A DNA stretch of 64,000 bases from Bretschneidera sinensis (lineage: Eukaryota > Streptophyta > Magnoliopsida > Brassicales > Akaniaceae): the NCBI GenBank assembly GCA_023935145.1, contig CM043702.1, positions 102,895,088 through 102,959,087 of the forward strand, given 5' to 3'. Below are positions 44,193-55,328 of this stretch, in pieces (position 1 is the stretch's first letter; each line of letters opens with the position of its first letter). Under the pieces are notes generated by a model, which was not told where the DNA came from, searched no databases, and worked only from the letters and a program-made list of their open reading frames with translations. Position numbers and translations under genes: made by a program.

Positions 44193-46454
44193 TGATAAGC
44201 ACTTAAAAAGTCATATTTAAACCTCTTAACTTACACTTGTTAGGCTCTTTGTTTATCTATTTCAATAGATTCTATTTCATTTTCGTGTTTTATGTGCTTT
44301 TCACAGGGCTTTGACAAAAAGATTACATTTTGTAGCTCTAAGGAATAAAAAGTAAAGTTCTACAATCCAGAAAGGTGCGCTCGAGCGCACCTCCCTTGTG
44401 ATCGAGCACAAAAGCACACGAGCGTACAATCAGAAGGCTCAAGCACACACATGTACTCGAGTGCAGATCTATGCGATCGAGCGCACACTCTTCAGAGGCG
44501 GCAAAGCCAGAATTAGAAAGAAGTCTCCAGACCTTAAATAGGAAATTAGGGTTTGGGGCACCCTTAGAGCCCTATATATAGCCTTGTAAAACACAGAAAA
44601 CACACTTTTTGGCATTGAGCTTGAAGTTGTAAGCCTTGGAGAGGAATTGACGACTCGTCTCCTTAACCTCCTTCGGGTTTTATTTTTCTGTTTTAGTTAG
44701 TTATGGTTATGATGTTTAGTTTACTGAACATGTGTAACTAACCTCCTAATAGGGCTCGATTGAAGCCCTAATTATGCTTTCCTATATATATGATCATTAA
44801 TTGCCTTTGCTAATAGCCATGTTATGATACTTTAATTGATTAATGCCTATGTTTATTTAAATTCCTCATATGTGTGTGTCTGATCAACGTATGCATGTGG
44901 TATGGATAAGTTAGTTAGATCAATTTGGATAACTGAGTCTTGGGTCTAACAATAGTAACATAAGATATCCATGCCGGATTCTTGGATTAATCAACATGGG
45001 AAACAGGGAGTGGACCAAGCCCTAGGTCCCATGTGGTTGTCGATTTCCACAGCCCTTATGCTCTCTTAAGGAACAACTCAATATACATCATGCTGAATCC
45101 CTTAAGAGAGAAAAGAGTTAGAGTATACACCATGCCTAACTCGTTGCTTAGGGAGATCAATAGCCTAAGAAGTGGACCAAGCCTTTATGGTTGGCAACCA
45201 TTAGGTATTCATGATAGGGCTATAGCATTGGCACTTTACTTAATAGGAAAGTATGATTAGTGGTGGATATCAAAGCCCTATATTCTTATCATTATTAATT
45301 CACACTCAAACATCTATTTCTATTTTCTATATTGAGAAACTAATTCTAATTCGAAATTAACCAATCCCTGTGGAGATGATCTCACACTTGCACACTATGC
45401 TGCTACTGACCTTATGCACTTGCAAGTAAAACTGTACGATTATTTGCTTATTAATTTAGGTAGATAAATGCATAACAAGTTTGTGAGTTTGGAAAGAAGT
45501 CTCCAGACCTTAAATAGGAAATTAGGGTTTCGGGGCACCCTTAGAGCCCTATATATAGCCTTGTGAAACACAGAAAACACACTTTCTGGGATAGAGCTTG
45601 AAGTTGTAAGCCTTGGAGAGGAATTAACGACTCGTCTCCTCAGCCTCCTTTGGGTTTTATTTTTCTATTTTAGTTAGTTATGGTTATGATGTTTAGTTTA
45701 CTGAACATGTGTAACTAACCTCCTAATAGGGCTCGATTGAAGCCCTAATTATGCTTTCCTATATATATGATCATTGATTACCTTTGCTAATAGCCATGTT
45801 ATGATGCTTTAATTGATTAATGACTATGTTTATTTAAATTCCTCATATGTGTGTGTTTGATCAACATATGCATATGGTATGGATAAATTAGTTAGATTAA
45901 TTTAGATGACCGAGTCGTAGGTCTAACAATAGTAACAAAAGATATCCATGTCGGATTCTTGGATTAATCAACATGGGAAACCGGTAGCAGACTAAGCCCT
46001 AGGTCCCATGTGGTTGTCGATTTCCATAGCCCTTATGCTCTCTTAAGGAACAACTCAGTACACATCATGCTGAATCCCTTAAGAGAGAAAAGAGTTAGAG
46101 TATACACCATGCCTAACTCGTTGCTTAGGGAGATCAATAGCTTAAGGAGCTGACCAAGCCTTTATGGTTGGCAACCATTAGGTATTCATGATAGGGCTAT
46201 AGCATTGGCACTTTACTTAATAGGAAAGTATGATTAGTGGTGGATATCAAAGCCTTATGTTCTTATCATTATTAATTCACACTCAAACATCTATTTCTAT
46301 TTTCTATATTGAGAAACTAATTCTAATTCGAAATTAACCAATCCCTGTGGAGATGATCTCGCACTTGCACACTATGCTACTATTGACCTTATGCACTTCT
46401 ACGTAAAACTGTACGATTATTTGCTTATTAATTGAGGTAGATAAATGCACAACA
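44193..46454 (+). mobile_element. Tandem LTR pair with TSD (element reduced to two LTRs)
   Basis: The target duplication CTGTG at 44188-44192 and 46455-46459 brackets the unit, which starts TGATAAGCAC and ends GCACAACA. LTR 1 is 44193-45477 (ends GCATAACA); a 14-base spacer follows; LTR 2 lacks its first 323 bases and runs 45492-46454. The two align throughout the 963 shared bases. No gag or pol is present. LTR 1 holds the 20-bp palindrome at 44373-44392. The small ORF 45033-45260 is in repeat DNA and not supported. Orientation of the parent element is not determined. Confidence 0.87.
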
Positions 46455-46488
46455 CTGTGGAGGAGGCTCTAGCCACCTTAAGAGCCTC

Positions 46489-46711
46489 AACCAGAGGATT
46501 CTTGAGGAGGTGTTGCTGTAATTGTAATAACTCCATTGATTTAGTGCAAATAGCTCGAAGAAGCTCACGAGGACGTAGGCATTTGTCAAACCTTGATAAC
46601 AATTGCTTGTGTCCTTTCTTTGATTTGTCTGATTGCTGTTTATTACAAGTCATTCTAGACTTGGGTGTTTGGAAGATCACCACCTGGGATTCCGCAAGGT
46701 GATTTCCAACA
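46489..46711 (+). repeat. copia LTR fragment (copia-3 type)
   Basis: It matches the end of the copia-3 LTR (GAGGTGTTGCTGTAATTGTAA, TTGATTTAGTGCA, TTCTAGACTTGGGTGTTTGGA) and ends GATTTCCAACA. The upstream side is joined abruptly to the Transposase_28-like ORF and the downstream side to element F integrase. Confidence 0.88.
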
Positions 46712-48668
46712 GATCATTCCAATAAAAATTCTTTACCTCAGCCAAAAACTTACGCTTTTCTTGTGCACTCCATGTAGATAGAACTTGACAGAAAACCAAG
46801 TGGTTTACGATGTCGGCATACCATGGTATGTGACTAAAGACAGAAAATACGTTTTCATTCTGAAAGGCTTCCCGAATGGGCAAAATGTCAGCATCATTCT
46901 TAAATTCCAAGCAAGATAGATGGTCCACTACAACATTTTTTACCCTCTTCTTGTCTTTTTTTGGTCAAGTCAAATTCCTGCAAAAGCAAAATCCAACGTA
47001 TCAAACGGGCCTTAGCATCCATTTTTGAGAAAAGAAATTTAAGGGCAGAGTGATCTGTGAATATAGTGATAGGTGAACTAATTAAGTAAGAGTGAAATTT
47101 ATCCAATGCAAATACTACTGCTAGTAATTCTTTTTCGGTTGTGGTGTACATTATTTAAGAATGATTCAAGGTTCTACTAGCATAAGAAACAAGAAATGGT
47201 TTTCCCTCCCTTATTTGTCTTAAAACATCCCCTATAGCATAGTCACTAGCATCACACATAATCTTAAAAGGCAAGGTAAAATCCGGGGATTGCATAATAG
47301 GGGCGGTTGTAAGCTTAGAGATAAGTGTCCTAAATGCTTGCTCACATTTGGGGCTCCACTTAAACTCAGTATCCTTCATCAAAAGGCTACATAAGGGTCT
47401 AGAGATAGCACTAAAATTTTGAATAAACCTTTTATAAAACCAGCATGCCCTAAGAGAGACCTAACATCTTTAATATTCTTAAGAATGGGTAGTTTAGAGA
47501 TTAATTTGATTTTCGATTTATCCACTTCTATCCCCTTTTCAGACACTATATGGCCTAAGACTATTCTAAAAGACACCATAAAATAGTACTTATCCTAATT
47601 AAGCACAAGCCCTTTCTCTTCACACCTACACAAAACATTTTTCAAATTAGATAAACATGAATCAAAAGAAGTTCCAAACACGGTTAAATCATCCATATAC
47701 ACTTCCACACATTTTTCAACTATGTCACTAAAAATACTAATCATGCATCTTTGAAAAGTAGCTGGTGCATTACACAAACCAAAGGGCATTCTACGGAAAG
47801 CAAAAGTACCAAAAGGACAAGTAAAGGTGGTCTTCTCTTGATCCTCTAAGGCAATTCCTATTTGGTAATATCCCGAATACCCATCTAAATAACAATAAAA
47901 AGGATGACTAGCCACCTGTTCTAAAATTTGATCTATGAATGGAAGGGGAAAATGGTCTTTCCGAGTAACCGAATTAAGTTTCCTATAATCAATGAACATA
48001 TGCCACCTAGTCATTACCTTAGTTGGTACTAACACCTCTTCTTCATTTTCTAACACGGTTACACCGGCTTTCTTAGGAACTACTTGGGTTAGACTAACCC
48101 ACTTACTATCAGATATTGGATATATAAATCCCGCATCCAACAGTTTTAAGACTTCTTTCTTAACTACCTCTTTCATAGTTGGATTTAACCTTCTTTTTGG
48201 GTCTCTACGAGGGTTAGCTCCTTCTTCTAGATAAATCCTATGGGAACAAATTAAGAGCCTAACACTTTTTATATCGACCATGGTCCAACCTAATGCAGAT
48301 TTATGTTCACTTAACAAATTCAACAATTGATCACATTGCACATCACTAAGTTCAGAGGAAATAATAACCGGAAAGGTATCACCTGGGCCTAGAAAAACAT
48401 GTTTGAGTGCTTTAGGCAGCGGAGCTAAATTAAGCATTGGTGTCTCCTTGGAAGAGGGTTTAGGTGCCTCCCTTTCTTTGGGCAACTCCTCAAAGCCTTG
48501 TTGCCATGATTTCTTAATAAATCCCTGCGACTTATCAAACACATCAACAACATTAACGGCATGGGGATAAATGGAAGAATCATCAAAATCAAAATTATTA
48601 AGAAGGAATTCCAAAGAGTTAGAATTATCTTTATTGTACACATCCTCTAAAATAAGCTCATCGATCAT
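46712..48668 (-). pseudogene. Element F reverse transcriptase, RNase H, start of integrase
   Basis: A long open frame 48668-47595 (357 residues) carries the RT: GFIYPISDSKWVSLTQVVPK, FIDYRKLNSVTRKDHFPLPF, FRRMPFGLCNAPATFQ and the catalytic YMDD (about 47690-47701) in YMDDLTVFG, characteristic of Athila. A stop and shifts follow, then GHAGFIKGLFK, RNase H ([44 protein letters not shown]), and a linker DHLSCLEF...WYADIVNHLV. It ends at FLAEVKNFYWND inside the zinc-binding part. RT itself is the longest intact domain in the window. Confidence 0.87.
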
Positions 48669-49292
48669 GTAAGGGTCGAAACACTCATCCTCTTCATGTG
48701 GCTGCCTTGAGATTCAAAAAACATTCACCTCTAGAGTCATATTTCCAAATGATAATTTCATTAGGCCATTCCTACAATTAATGAGGGCACTGGCAGTGGC
48801 AAGGAATGGTCTTCCAAGTATCAAAGGAATTTTTGACTCTGTATTCACAATAGAAATGGTACCTAACACCAAAAAGTCAACAGGATAATAGAATTTGTCA
48901 ATTTTCTATAAAACATCTTCCGTAATACCTCTTGGTTTTCTTACCGATTGATCTGCTAGTTGAAGTACCATGAAAGTTAGTTTGATCTCACTTAGACTGA
49001 GTTGCAAGTAAATGGAGTAGGGCATGAGATTCACACTAGCCCCCAAAGCTAGCAATGCTTGGCCACAAGCTTTGTTTCCAATTTGGCAAGCCACCGTAAG
49101 ACAGCCCAGATCTTTATACTTTGGCGGTGTCTTGCTATCAATTACCGCACTTACTTGTTCTGTTAAGAATGTCGTCTTCTTAACATTGTGCCTCCTCTTG
49201 AGTGTGCATAGATCCTTAATGACTTTAGCATAGTTGGGAACCTGTTTTATGATATGAAGAAGAGGAAGGTTAATTTTAACTTGCTGAAGTTG
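48669..49292 (-). pseudogene. Element F protease region
   Basis: The minus-strand frame 49094-48906 has ALLALGASVNLMPYSIYLQL, matching the Athila-type aspartic protease in which the motif is normally DLGAS; here the catalytic Asp is Ala. It is followed by LADQSVRKPRGI and a stop, then more protease-like sequence with stops to 48669. Confidence 0.78.
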
Positions 49293-50805
49293 TTATAGAA
49301 TCTCACCTTTTAATGTTGAATTCCTCTCCTTAGGTTTAAGGAGTGCTTGAGGGAAAGACACTGGTAAAGAATCACTATAGAAATCTTGTTCCTTGGGGGC
49401 TTCATCCTTGTTACTCACAGTGTTAGGAATCAAGTTTGATGGTAGAGTGGGTCCATCAATTTTCTTACCATTAGGAGTAATCATGGCATTAACCTCTTTA
49501 ATATTTTGGTTGTCAGGATTGGAGGCTTGTGCCATATGTTTTCCCCTTGGATTAGGTTGTGGCTGCTAAGGAAAATGACCTTGCTCTTGAACCGTTAAGA
49601 AACTAGTCAGAAACTAGTCAACTTGGTGAGTTGGGTCTTTATCACCTTTTGTTCCTCTTTGATCCCTTATTGCTCCTCTAGCAACCACTGATTTATCTTG
49701 CCTTGCTCTTCTAAACTCTTGGCATGTACCTACATAAATTACTTAAAAACATCTTCCAAAGGTAAGGATTATTGTGGTGTAATAGATGAAGTTGCTTCCG
49801 GTTTCAATTGGGTACTAGAGTGGGCAGGAGGTTAGATACCGGATCTCCAACTAAAATTAGGGTGATTCTTCCAACCAGGATTATAGGTGTTAGAGTAGGG
49901 TGAGTATAGTTTCCTTAAGGGTATACCTAAAGCATTACACTCTCCCTTCATCTCAAAATAGATTGGACAATCCTTAGATACATGATCTACCCCATTACAC
50001 ATGAAACAAGGTTCGTGGGACTCTACCCTAGCAACTAGTTCGGGGGCTCTAACATCCTTGGTTTTTAAAACTTCAATTTTCTTAGTTAGGAGCTCTAAAT
50101 GGACTTTAAGGCTATCCTCTTCCTGAAGTTGATAAATTCCAGTGGTTTGATTTCTCTTAGTACTTTCCATGGCATTCGATCCCGTCTAAGTATGGGCTTT
50201 TTCCGATAGGTCATCTAGAAAATCTATGACTTGGTCGGGATCTTTCTGAAGAAAATCTCCATTACACATCATTTCTATGAATTGCCTTTCCCTACTTAGA
50301 AGTCTATCATAGAAATAGCTAACTACCCACCAACTCTCATACCTGTGGTATGTGACAAGAATTTAAAAGGTCTTTGAAACGTTCCCAAACTTGATATAAG
50401 TTTTCACTCTCCTTTTGTGCAAAGTTTGAGATTTGTCTCTTGAGGTTATTGGTCTTATGGGTTGGGAAATGCTTTTGGAAGAAGGCTTGGGTCATCTCAT
50501 CCCAACTACCGATAGACCTAGGCCTTTTCCTTAAGTGAAAAGGGAAAAAACCTAAGTTTGACGGTGTCTACCATATTAGCCCTACTTTGAAAGGTTGCTA
50601 CTACTTCTTCAAATTCCCTAATATAGACATAGGGGCTTTCATTCTCAAACCCATGGAAGGTTAATAGCAATTGGATCATGCTCGGCTTAAACTCAAGTTG
50701 ATGATCATTAGGGAGGAACATGATACAAGATGGTGTGGCCGTTCGGCTAGGGTGCAAGTAGTCCTTAAGTGTTCTATCAATATTTTCATTGTGATTGTCG
50801 GCCAT
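49293..50805 (-). pseudogene. Element F gag
   Basis: It starts MADNHNENIDRTLKDYLHPS at 50805, very like the gag-only element. Then FHGFENESPYVYIREFEEVV, a frameshift near 50518, GSWDEM-type sequence, and a zinc knuckle CFMCNGVDHVSKDC (CX2CX4HX4C) in 50170-49832 followed by SNTYNPGWKNHPNFSW. The C-terminal part runs to about 49293 (NIKEVNAMITPNGKKIDGP) with several stops. The structural role is particle assembly and RNA binding. Confidence 0.83.
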
Positions 50806-51075
50806 GTTAACAGAATTCTTTGAATTCTTGTTTGGGTGTGCACTATGATTTGATCTAGGCGAGCTTTCACTATTGGACGCAGAAAGAGAAGGTAACTCTA
50901 TTTCAGGTCTTTTAATGAATCTACCTCACGCATCTCTCAGTCTACACATACACCAAAGGAATTAGAGGGGAAACGAATAAAACAAAAAACAATTAGAAAA
51001 TCAAAACAAAGAGCAAAGAACAATATTATCGTCTTGTCTCAAAATTGACAATCTTCCTTGTACTTAAGCGCGTTT

Positions 51076-51092
51076 CCCCGGCAACGGTGCCA
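51076..51092 (-). other. Primer binding site of element F
   Basis: On the minus strand TGGCACCGTTGCCGGGG, one base different from the site of the gag-only element. Confidence 0.85.
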
Positions 51093-51097
51093 AAATT

Positions 51098-52453
51098 TGA
51101 TTACGCTTAAACTAACACACGATTATTGTGTATAGCTGAGGTGTCGATCCCACGAGGAAAGCAAACTACAAGAGAAAGTGTAAACCTTAACACCAAACGA
51201 TGAAATTCAAATGAGTGAGTCTTTGTTTTATGAATGAAACTATACGAGAGAGTTGTGAAAATATGACGAAGGATTCAATGAAGAAATAACAAGGTTTCAA
51301 GAATCCTTCCTAAGTTCGTTGCCCGCTCTCGACTCAATTGTTTTATCTCAATTGCTAGTTTCACATCCCAAACAAGCAATTGGTAAATATTCAATCCAAG
51401 CACATAAGCACCCTAATGTAATTGCCACAAATTACTCTTTAATTTCAATTCAAACACCCATGACCTATCTTATAAATTATCAATAAACGAAAATATATTT
51501 TAATAATAATACCACAGTAATAGACAAACCTATAAGATAAATCTATCGAAATCAATCACATCTAACAACTTGACATAAGAAGAGCTTGACTAGACTTATA
51601 TGGAGGAGAAAGATGCAATCACCAGATTAAGAGTAAAGCCTCTCTTTCTTACTTAATCAAAGAGTAAATCATAACAATGTTTAACAATCAATCTATACAA
51701 CTGAATCAAGGATAGAAATAAGAACAACTACGCCTAAGAATTCATCCTATTGCCTTTCTTGGAGATTAGTTAGACATTAGGCTCATGCTTGATCACCTAA
51801 AATGGAGAAAAATATGGTAGCTCTCTTAATTCCAGCCTCATTTTCAGCAAAACCTAAGTGTTCTTTTAATACCCCAAAAGGTTCAAGGGTATTTTCGGGT
51901 CAAGAAATGTCATTAAAGCCCTAATAAGGTCGTGAAACAGAATCAGGGGAATCGAGTTCGTGCAGCGGCATGGAAGAGGGAAGCCGTGGCACGACTGTAA
52001 AAACCCTCCTGCGCCGCGACACAGACCTTGCCTCACCGCGGCGCCGCCCTTGGTTCATGTTTGTCAGTGGTGCTGGTGGCCGCGGTGCACACCTTGCCTC
52101 ACCACAGCGCAAATGCCTAATACTAGCTTCTAACTCAAAAGCTAATAGTTCTGGAGGCCGTGGCTCAAACCTTGGCTCGCCGCGGCATGGAACCCTAAAA
52201 ATGGGTTTCTCTTCATTTTGTCCTTCCAAAACCATTCCTTCACTCTGATGTGCATAAAATCTTTGTGCTTTAAGCAACATTAGCTTTTCAATCTCTTTTA
52301 AACCCAAAATACCTGAAAATGCATCGAAATAAATCAATATACTAAGAATGACACTTTAGAACTATTAAGGCATAAATGTGTAACTCAGCCCTAAATCAAC
52401 CCTAAAATGCTAACAAATAAATACTATTAAGATGCATTTTATGACTACTATCA
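51098..52453 (-). repeat. 5' LTR of element F
   Basis: 1356 bp; plus-strand ends TGATTACGC and TACTATCA, matching the outer parts of the LTRs at 32599 and 37500. The centre differs: a GC-rich block at 51955-52195 with repeated GCCGCGGC-type motifs. ORFs at 51921-52337 (minus) and 51970-52248 (plus) lie in this block and are not supported as genes. Confidence 0.88.
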
Positions 52454-53831
52454 TTACCCCTTATGAAGGATTCACCAATCACTTGATCGATTTGGTGATA
52501 ATTCACATACTTCCAATCTTTAGGAAGACCATCTATTTGTTGACATGTTGAAAGTTGATCAAGTCTAGGTTCAACTTCCCCTTGAGATAATTGTGGTTGA
52601 TTCTCCTTGGGGTCAACAATGGGAGTGGTGGCATCCGTTATTGGCATAAAAATCACATCGTCATCAAGAGTAACTCTTCTACCACAAGTAGGGTTAGATT
52701 CATCAAACACAATATAAATAGATTCGTCAACCACTAAAATTCTTTTGTTAAAGACTGTATAAGTTTTACTAGAACTTGAATAACCCAAGAAGATTCTTTC
52801 ATCAGTCTTAAAATAAAATTTACCTAAGTTAACTTTATTGTTATTTAAGATTAAGCATTTGCAACCAAAAGCACGAAAATAAGAGATATTAAGCTTTCTA
52901 CCTTTCTATAGTTTATATGAAGTTTTGTCAAGTATAGGCTTAACTAAAACTCTATTTAAAACTTAACATGAGGTCTTTACAGCTTCCACCCAAAATTATT
53001 TTGGCAAGCTATCTTTACAAATTAGTTCTAACAAGTTCTTCTAAAATTCTATTTTTCCTTTCAACAACACCATTTTGTTAGGGAGTTCTAGGAGTTGAAA
53101 AATTATGATTAAGACCATCATCATCACAATATTTTGAAAAGCATTGGTTTTTAAATTGTTTTCTATGATCATTTCTTACGCTTGAAATAATAATACCTTT
53201 TTCATTTTGAACTTTTATACAAAAGTTTACAAAACCTCTATAAGCTTCATCCTTATAAGTAATAAAAATAACAAATGCATATCTAAAATAGTCATCCTTA
53301 AGAGTATATTGATGACCATTTAGACTAACAGTGCTTATTGAACCAAACAAGTCTATATGCAAAAGCTCTAAAGGTCTAGTAGTTGAAATATCATTTTTTT
53401 TATTTAAAAGAAACTCTTGTTTATTTTTCCATTTCACAAGCTTCATAAACTTTTTCTTTTTCAAATTTGATTTTGGGAAAACCAATTAATAAATCTTTTC
53501 TAAAAAGAACTTTGATCAAATCCATGTTTACATGGCTAAGCCTTATATGCCATAACCATGAGTTTTCACTAAAAGCTTAAAAACATTTTTCAATTTCTGA
53601 AGGCAAAGTTTTTAGATCAACTAAATAAAAAATTTCATGTCTTTGGGCAACAAACTTGATCTTGTTACTTATAATGTCTATTATAAGATAATGAGAGGAT
53701 TCAAAAATAAATTTATTGCTTTTATCACATAATTGACTATTCTTAGGCTTCCTAGCATTTTTCAAAGGAACATTATTAGCGTTACTAGGAGCCTTAGAGG
53801 TGGAGGGTTCATCCACACATGTTGTTTTCAC
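52454..53831 (-). pseudogene. Element J integrase region
   Basis: Minus strand: a protease-to-pre-integrase stretch (53831-53577), then WLWHIRLSHVNMDLI and an integrase core with LELLHIDLFG at about 53345-53380, IISSVRNDHRKQF where SDNG/RTDHG-type sequence is expected, and NGVVERKNR for the last acidic residue. Many stops occur at 53080-52790. The open frame 52788-52402 holds a linker (DESNPTCGRRVTLDD, DWKYVNYHQIDQVIG) that runs into element F at 52453. Confidence 0.8.
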
Positions 53832-55250
53832 AAATATAGTTGCATTTAATTTTTACTTATCCAATTGAGAATAACCCAAACCAAATTTTTCTCCACTCAT
53901 TCTTTGACAATCTAGCACTTCATCTAGCTTTTCTTTTTCCACATACAAGTCTAGATATAGTGTTATTCAACCCAAGCACTTTCTTTTTCAAATTAGCATT
54001 TTCATTTTTCAAAGAATTTTGTGATGAGTTTTTAAACTCTATAGAAAGATTTTATTTTTGTGTTTTAGAGCTTCCATCTCTTTAGTAAAAGATGAAACTA
54101 TCTTCTTGAGAGCAATATTTCTAGCATAATTTTTTTTTTAATTCATCATGCAATTCATTAATAGCATCAATCATTTCATCATCACTAATATCAATATCAT
54201 TTATAGGGGAAGAATTAGTTACCTCATCTTAATCATCGATTACCATCAAGTAAAGGTTGGCAATCTTTTTATAATTAATCTCACTATCCAAGATGTCTTC
54301 ATCATCATCACTCCAAGTGGTAGCCACTAAGGCTTTCTTCTTGAAGTTCTTGTATGGTTTCTTGGTTGAAGGATAATCCGCCTTGATGTGCTTAGGTTTC
54401 TTGCAACTAAAACACACGATAGGTTCTCTTTTGGTTCTGTTGTCCTTTGTATAAGGATTCATGCTTTTCTTCAAGAATTTGTGAAACCTCTTTGTGATGA
54501 AAGCCATCTCTCCATCTTCTTCACTACTTCATTTTCTTTTTCTTTTTCTTCTACTTGCTTTCTTGAGGTAGCTTTAAGGGCAATAACTTTCTTCCTCTTT
54601 TCATCCACAATAACTTTGACATTTACAACCTCTATCTCCTGAGTCTTACAAGAAGCGTTTCGACGTTGAGCTTGTCGATGTATTTGGCTTTCACAATGGA
54701 TGTCTTCTTAGATTCTTAATTTGAAGGTGGAGATCTAAGAATCTTCCTTGTCAACTCAAACTCCTCAATATTCCTACCAAGAAGCTTTAAACCGTTAATA
54801 ATATCAGTGAATCTAGAGTACATTTCAGAAATGGATTTGGTAGGGGACATCTTAAAAGCTTCATATTCCGACACTAGCATATAGATTTTTGATTTCTTTA
54901 CTTCACTAGTGCATTCATATGTAACTTGAAGTTTGTCTCGTATTTCTTTAGCCGAATCACATGTTGAAATGTTTTTGTATTCATTAATGTCTAAAGCACA
55001 ATGAAGAATAGTAGTAGCTTTACTATTTAAAGACATTATCCTACAATCATTATCATCAAATTCAGATTTAAGTTTAGGCAAAGTAGCTACTGTTTCACCA
55101 ACCATGACTCTCTTTATGGGAATTCTAGGTCATTTTTTAATTATTCTCAACAAATTAAAATTTTAACCTTCAACAAATATTTTCATCCTGTTTTTTCAAT
55201 AATTATAATTTGTTCCATTGAACAAAGGAGGCCTAGTATAAGAGTGATCT
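53832..55250 (-). pseudogene. Element J gag
   Basis: The frame 55105-54716 is UBN2-type Gag (NSKATTILHCALDINEYKNI, CDSAKEIRDKLQVTYE, GLKLLGRNIEEFELTRKILR). The next frame 54507-54229 contains a zinc knuckle CFSCKKPKHIKADYP in which the last Cys is Tyr, then an acidic region WSDDDEDILD. A stretch of coiled-coil-like, decayed sequence follows to about 53832. It corresponds to the long Gag C-terminus of Sirevirus elements. Confidence 0.78.
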
Positions 55251-55314
55251 TTAGTATAACTATTATTAGTCATATGATCTACTAAAGGATTTTAATCCTA
55301 TCAATGAGAACGGG

Positions 55315-55326
55315 GCTCTGATACCA
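55315..55326 (-). other. tRNA-iMet primer binding site of J
   Basis: TGGTATCAGAGC on the minus strand, perfect match, just inside the LTR at 55329. Confidence 0.9.
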
Positions 55327-55328
55327 AT

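Larger units (their letters stand above)
46712..52453 (-). mobile_element. Athila-like Ty3/gypsy element F, truncated in integrase
   Basis: On the minus strand: 5' LTR (52453-51098), tRNA-Asp-type primer site, gag, protease, RT, RNase H, and the start of integrase, which ends at 46712 against a copia LTR fragment. The 3' LTR is missing. The flank TTACC at 52454-52458 is the candidate target site in element J. It is related to the gag-only element at 32599-38760 in gag, LTR ends and primer site. Confidence 0.88.

Noticed and set aside
45033..45260. 75-codon plus-strand ORF in LTR 1 of the tandem pair
   Set aside because: The copy in LTR 2 is diverged and has no recognisable domain; it lies inside an LTR.
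51921..52337. ORFs on both strands in LTR F
   Set aside because: GC-rich LTR block; no domain and no conservation to the related LTRs at 32599 and 37500.
289..55326. Primer binding sites as tRNA genes
   Set aside because: They are 12 to 17-base complements of tRNA 3' ends beside LTRs, without a cloverleaf.
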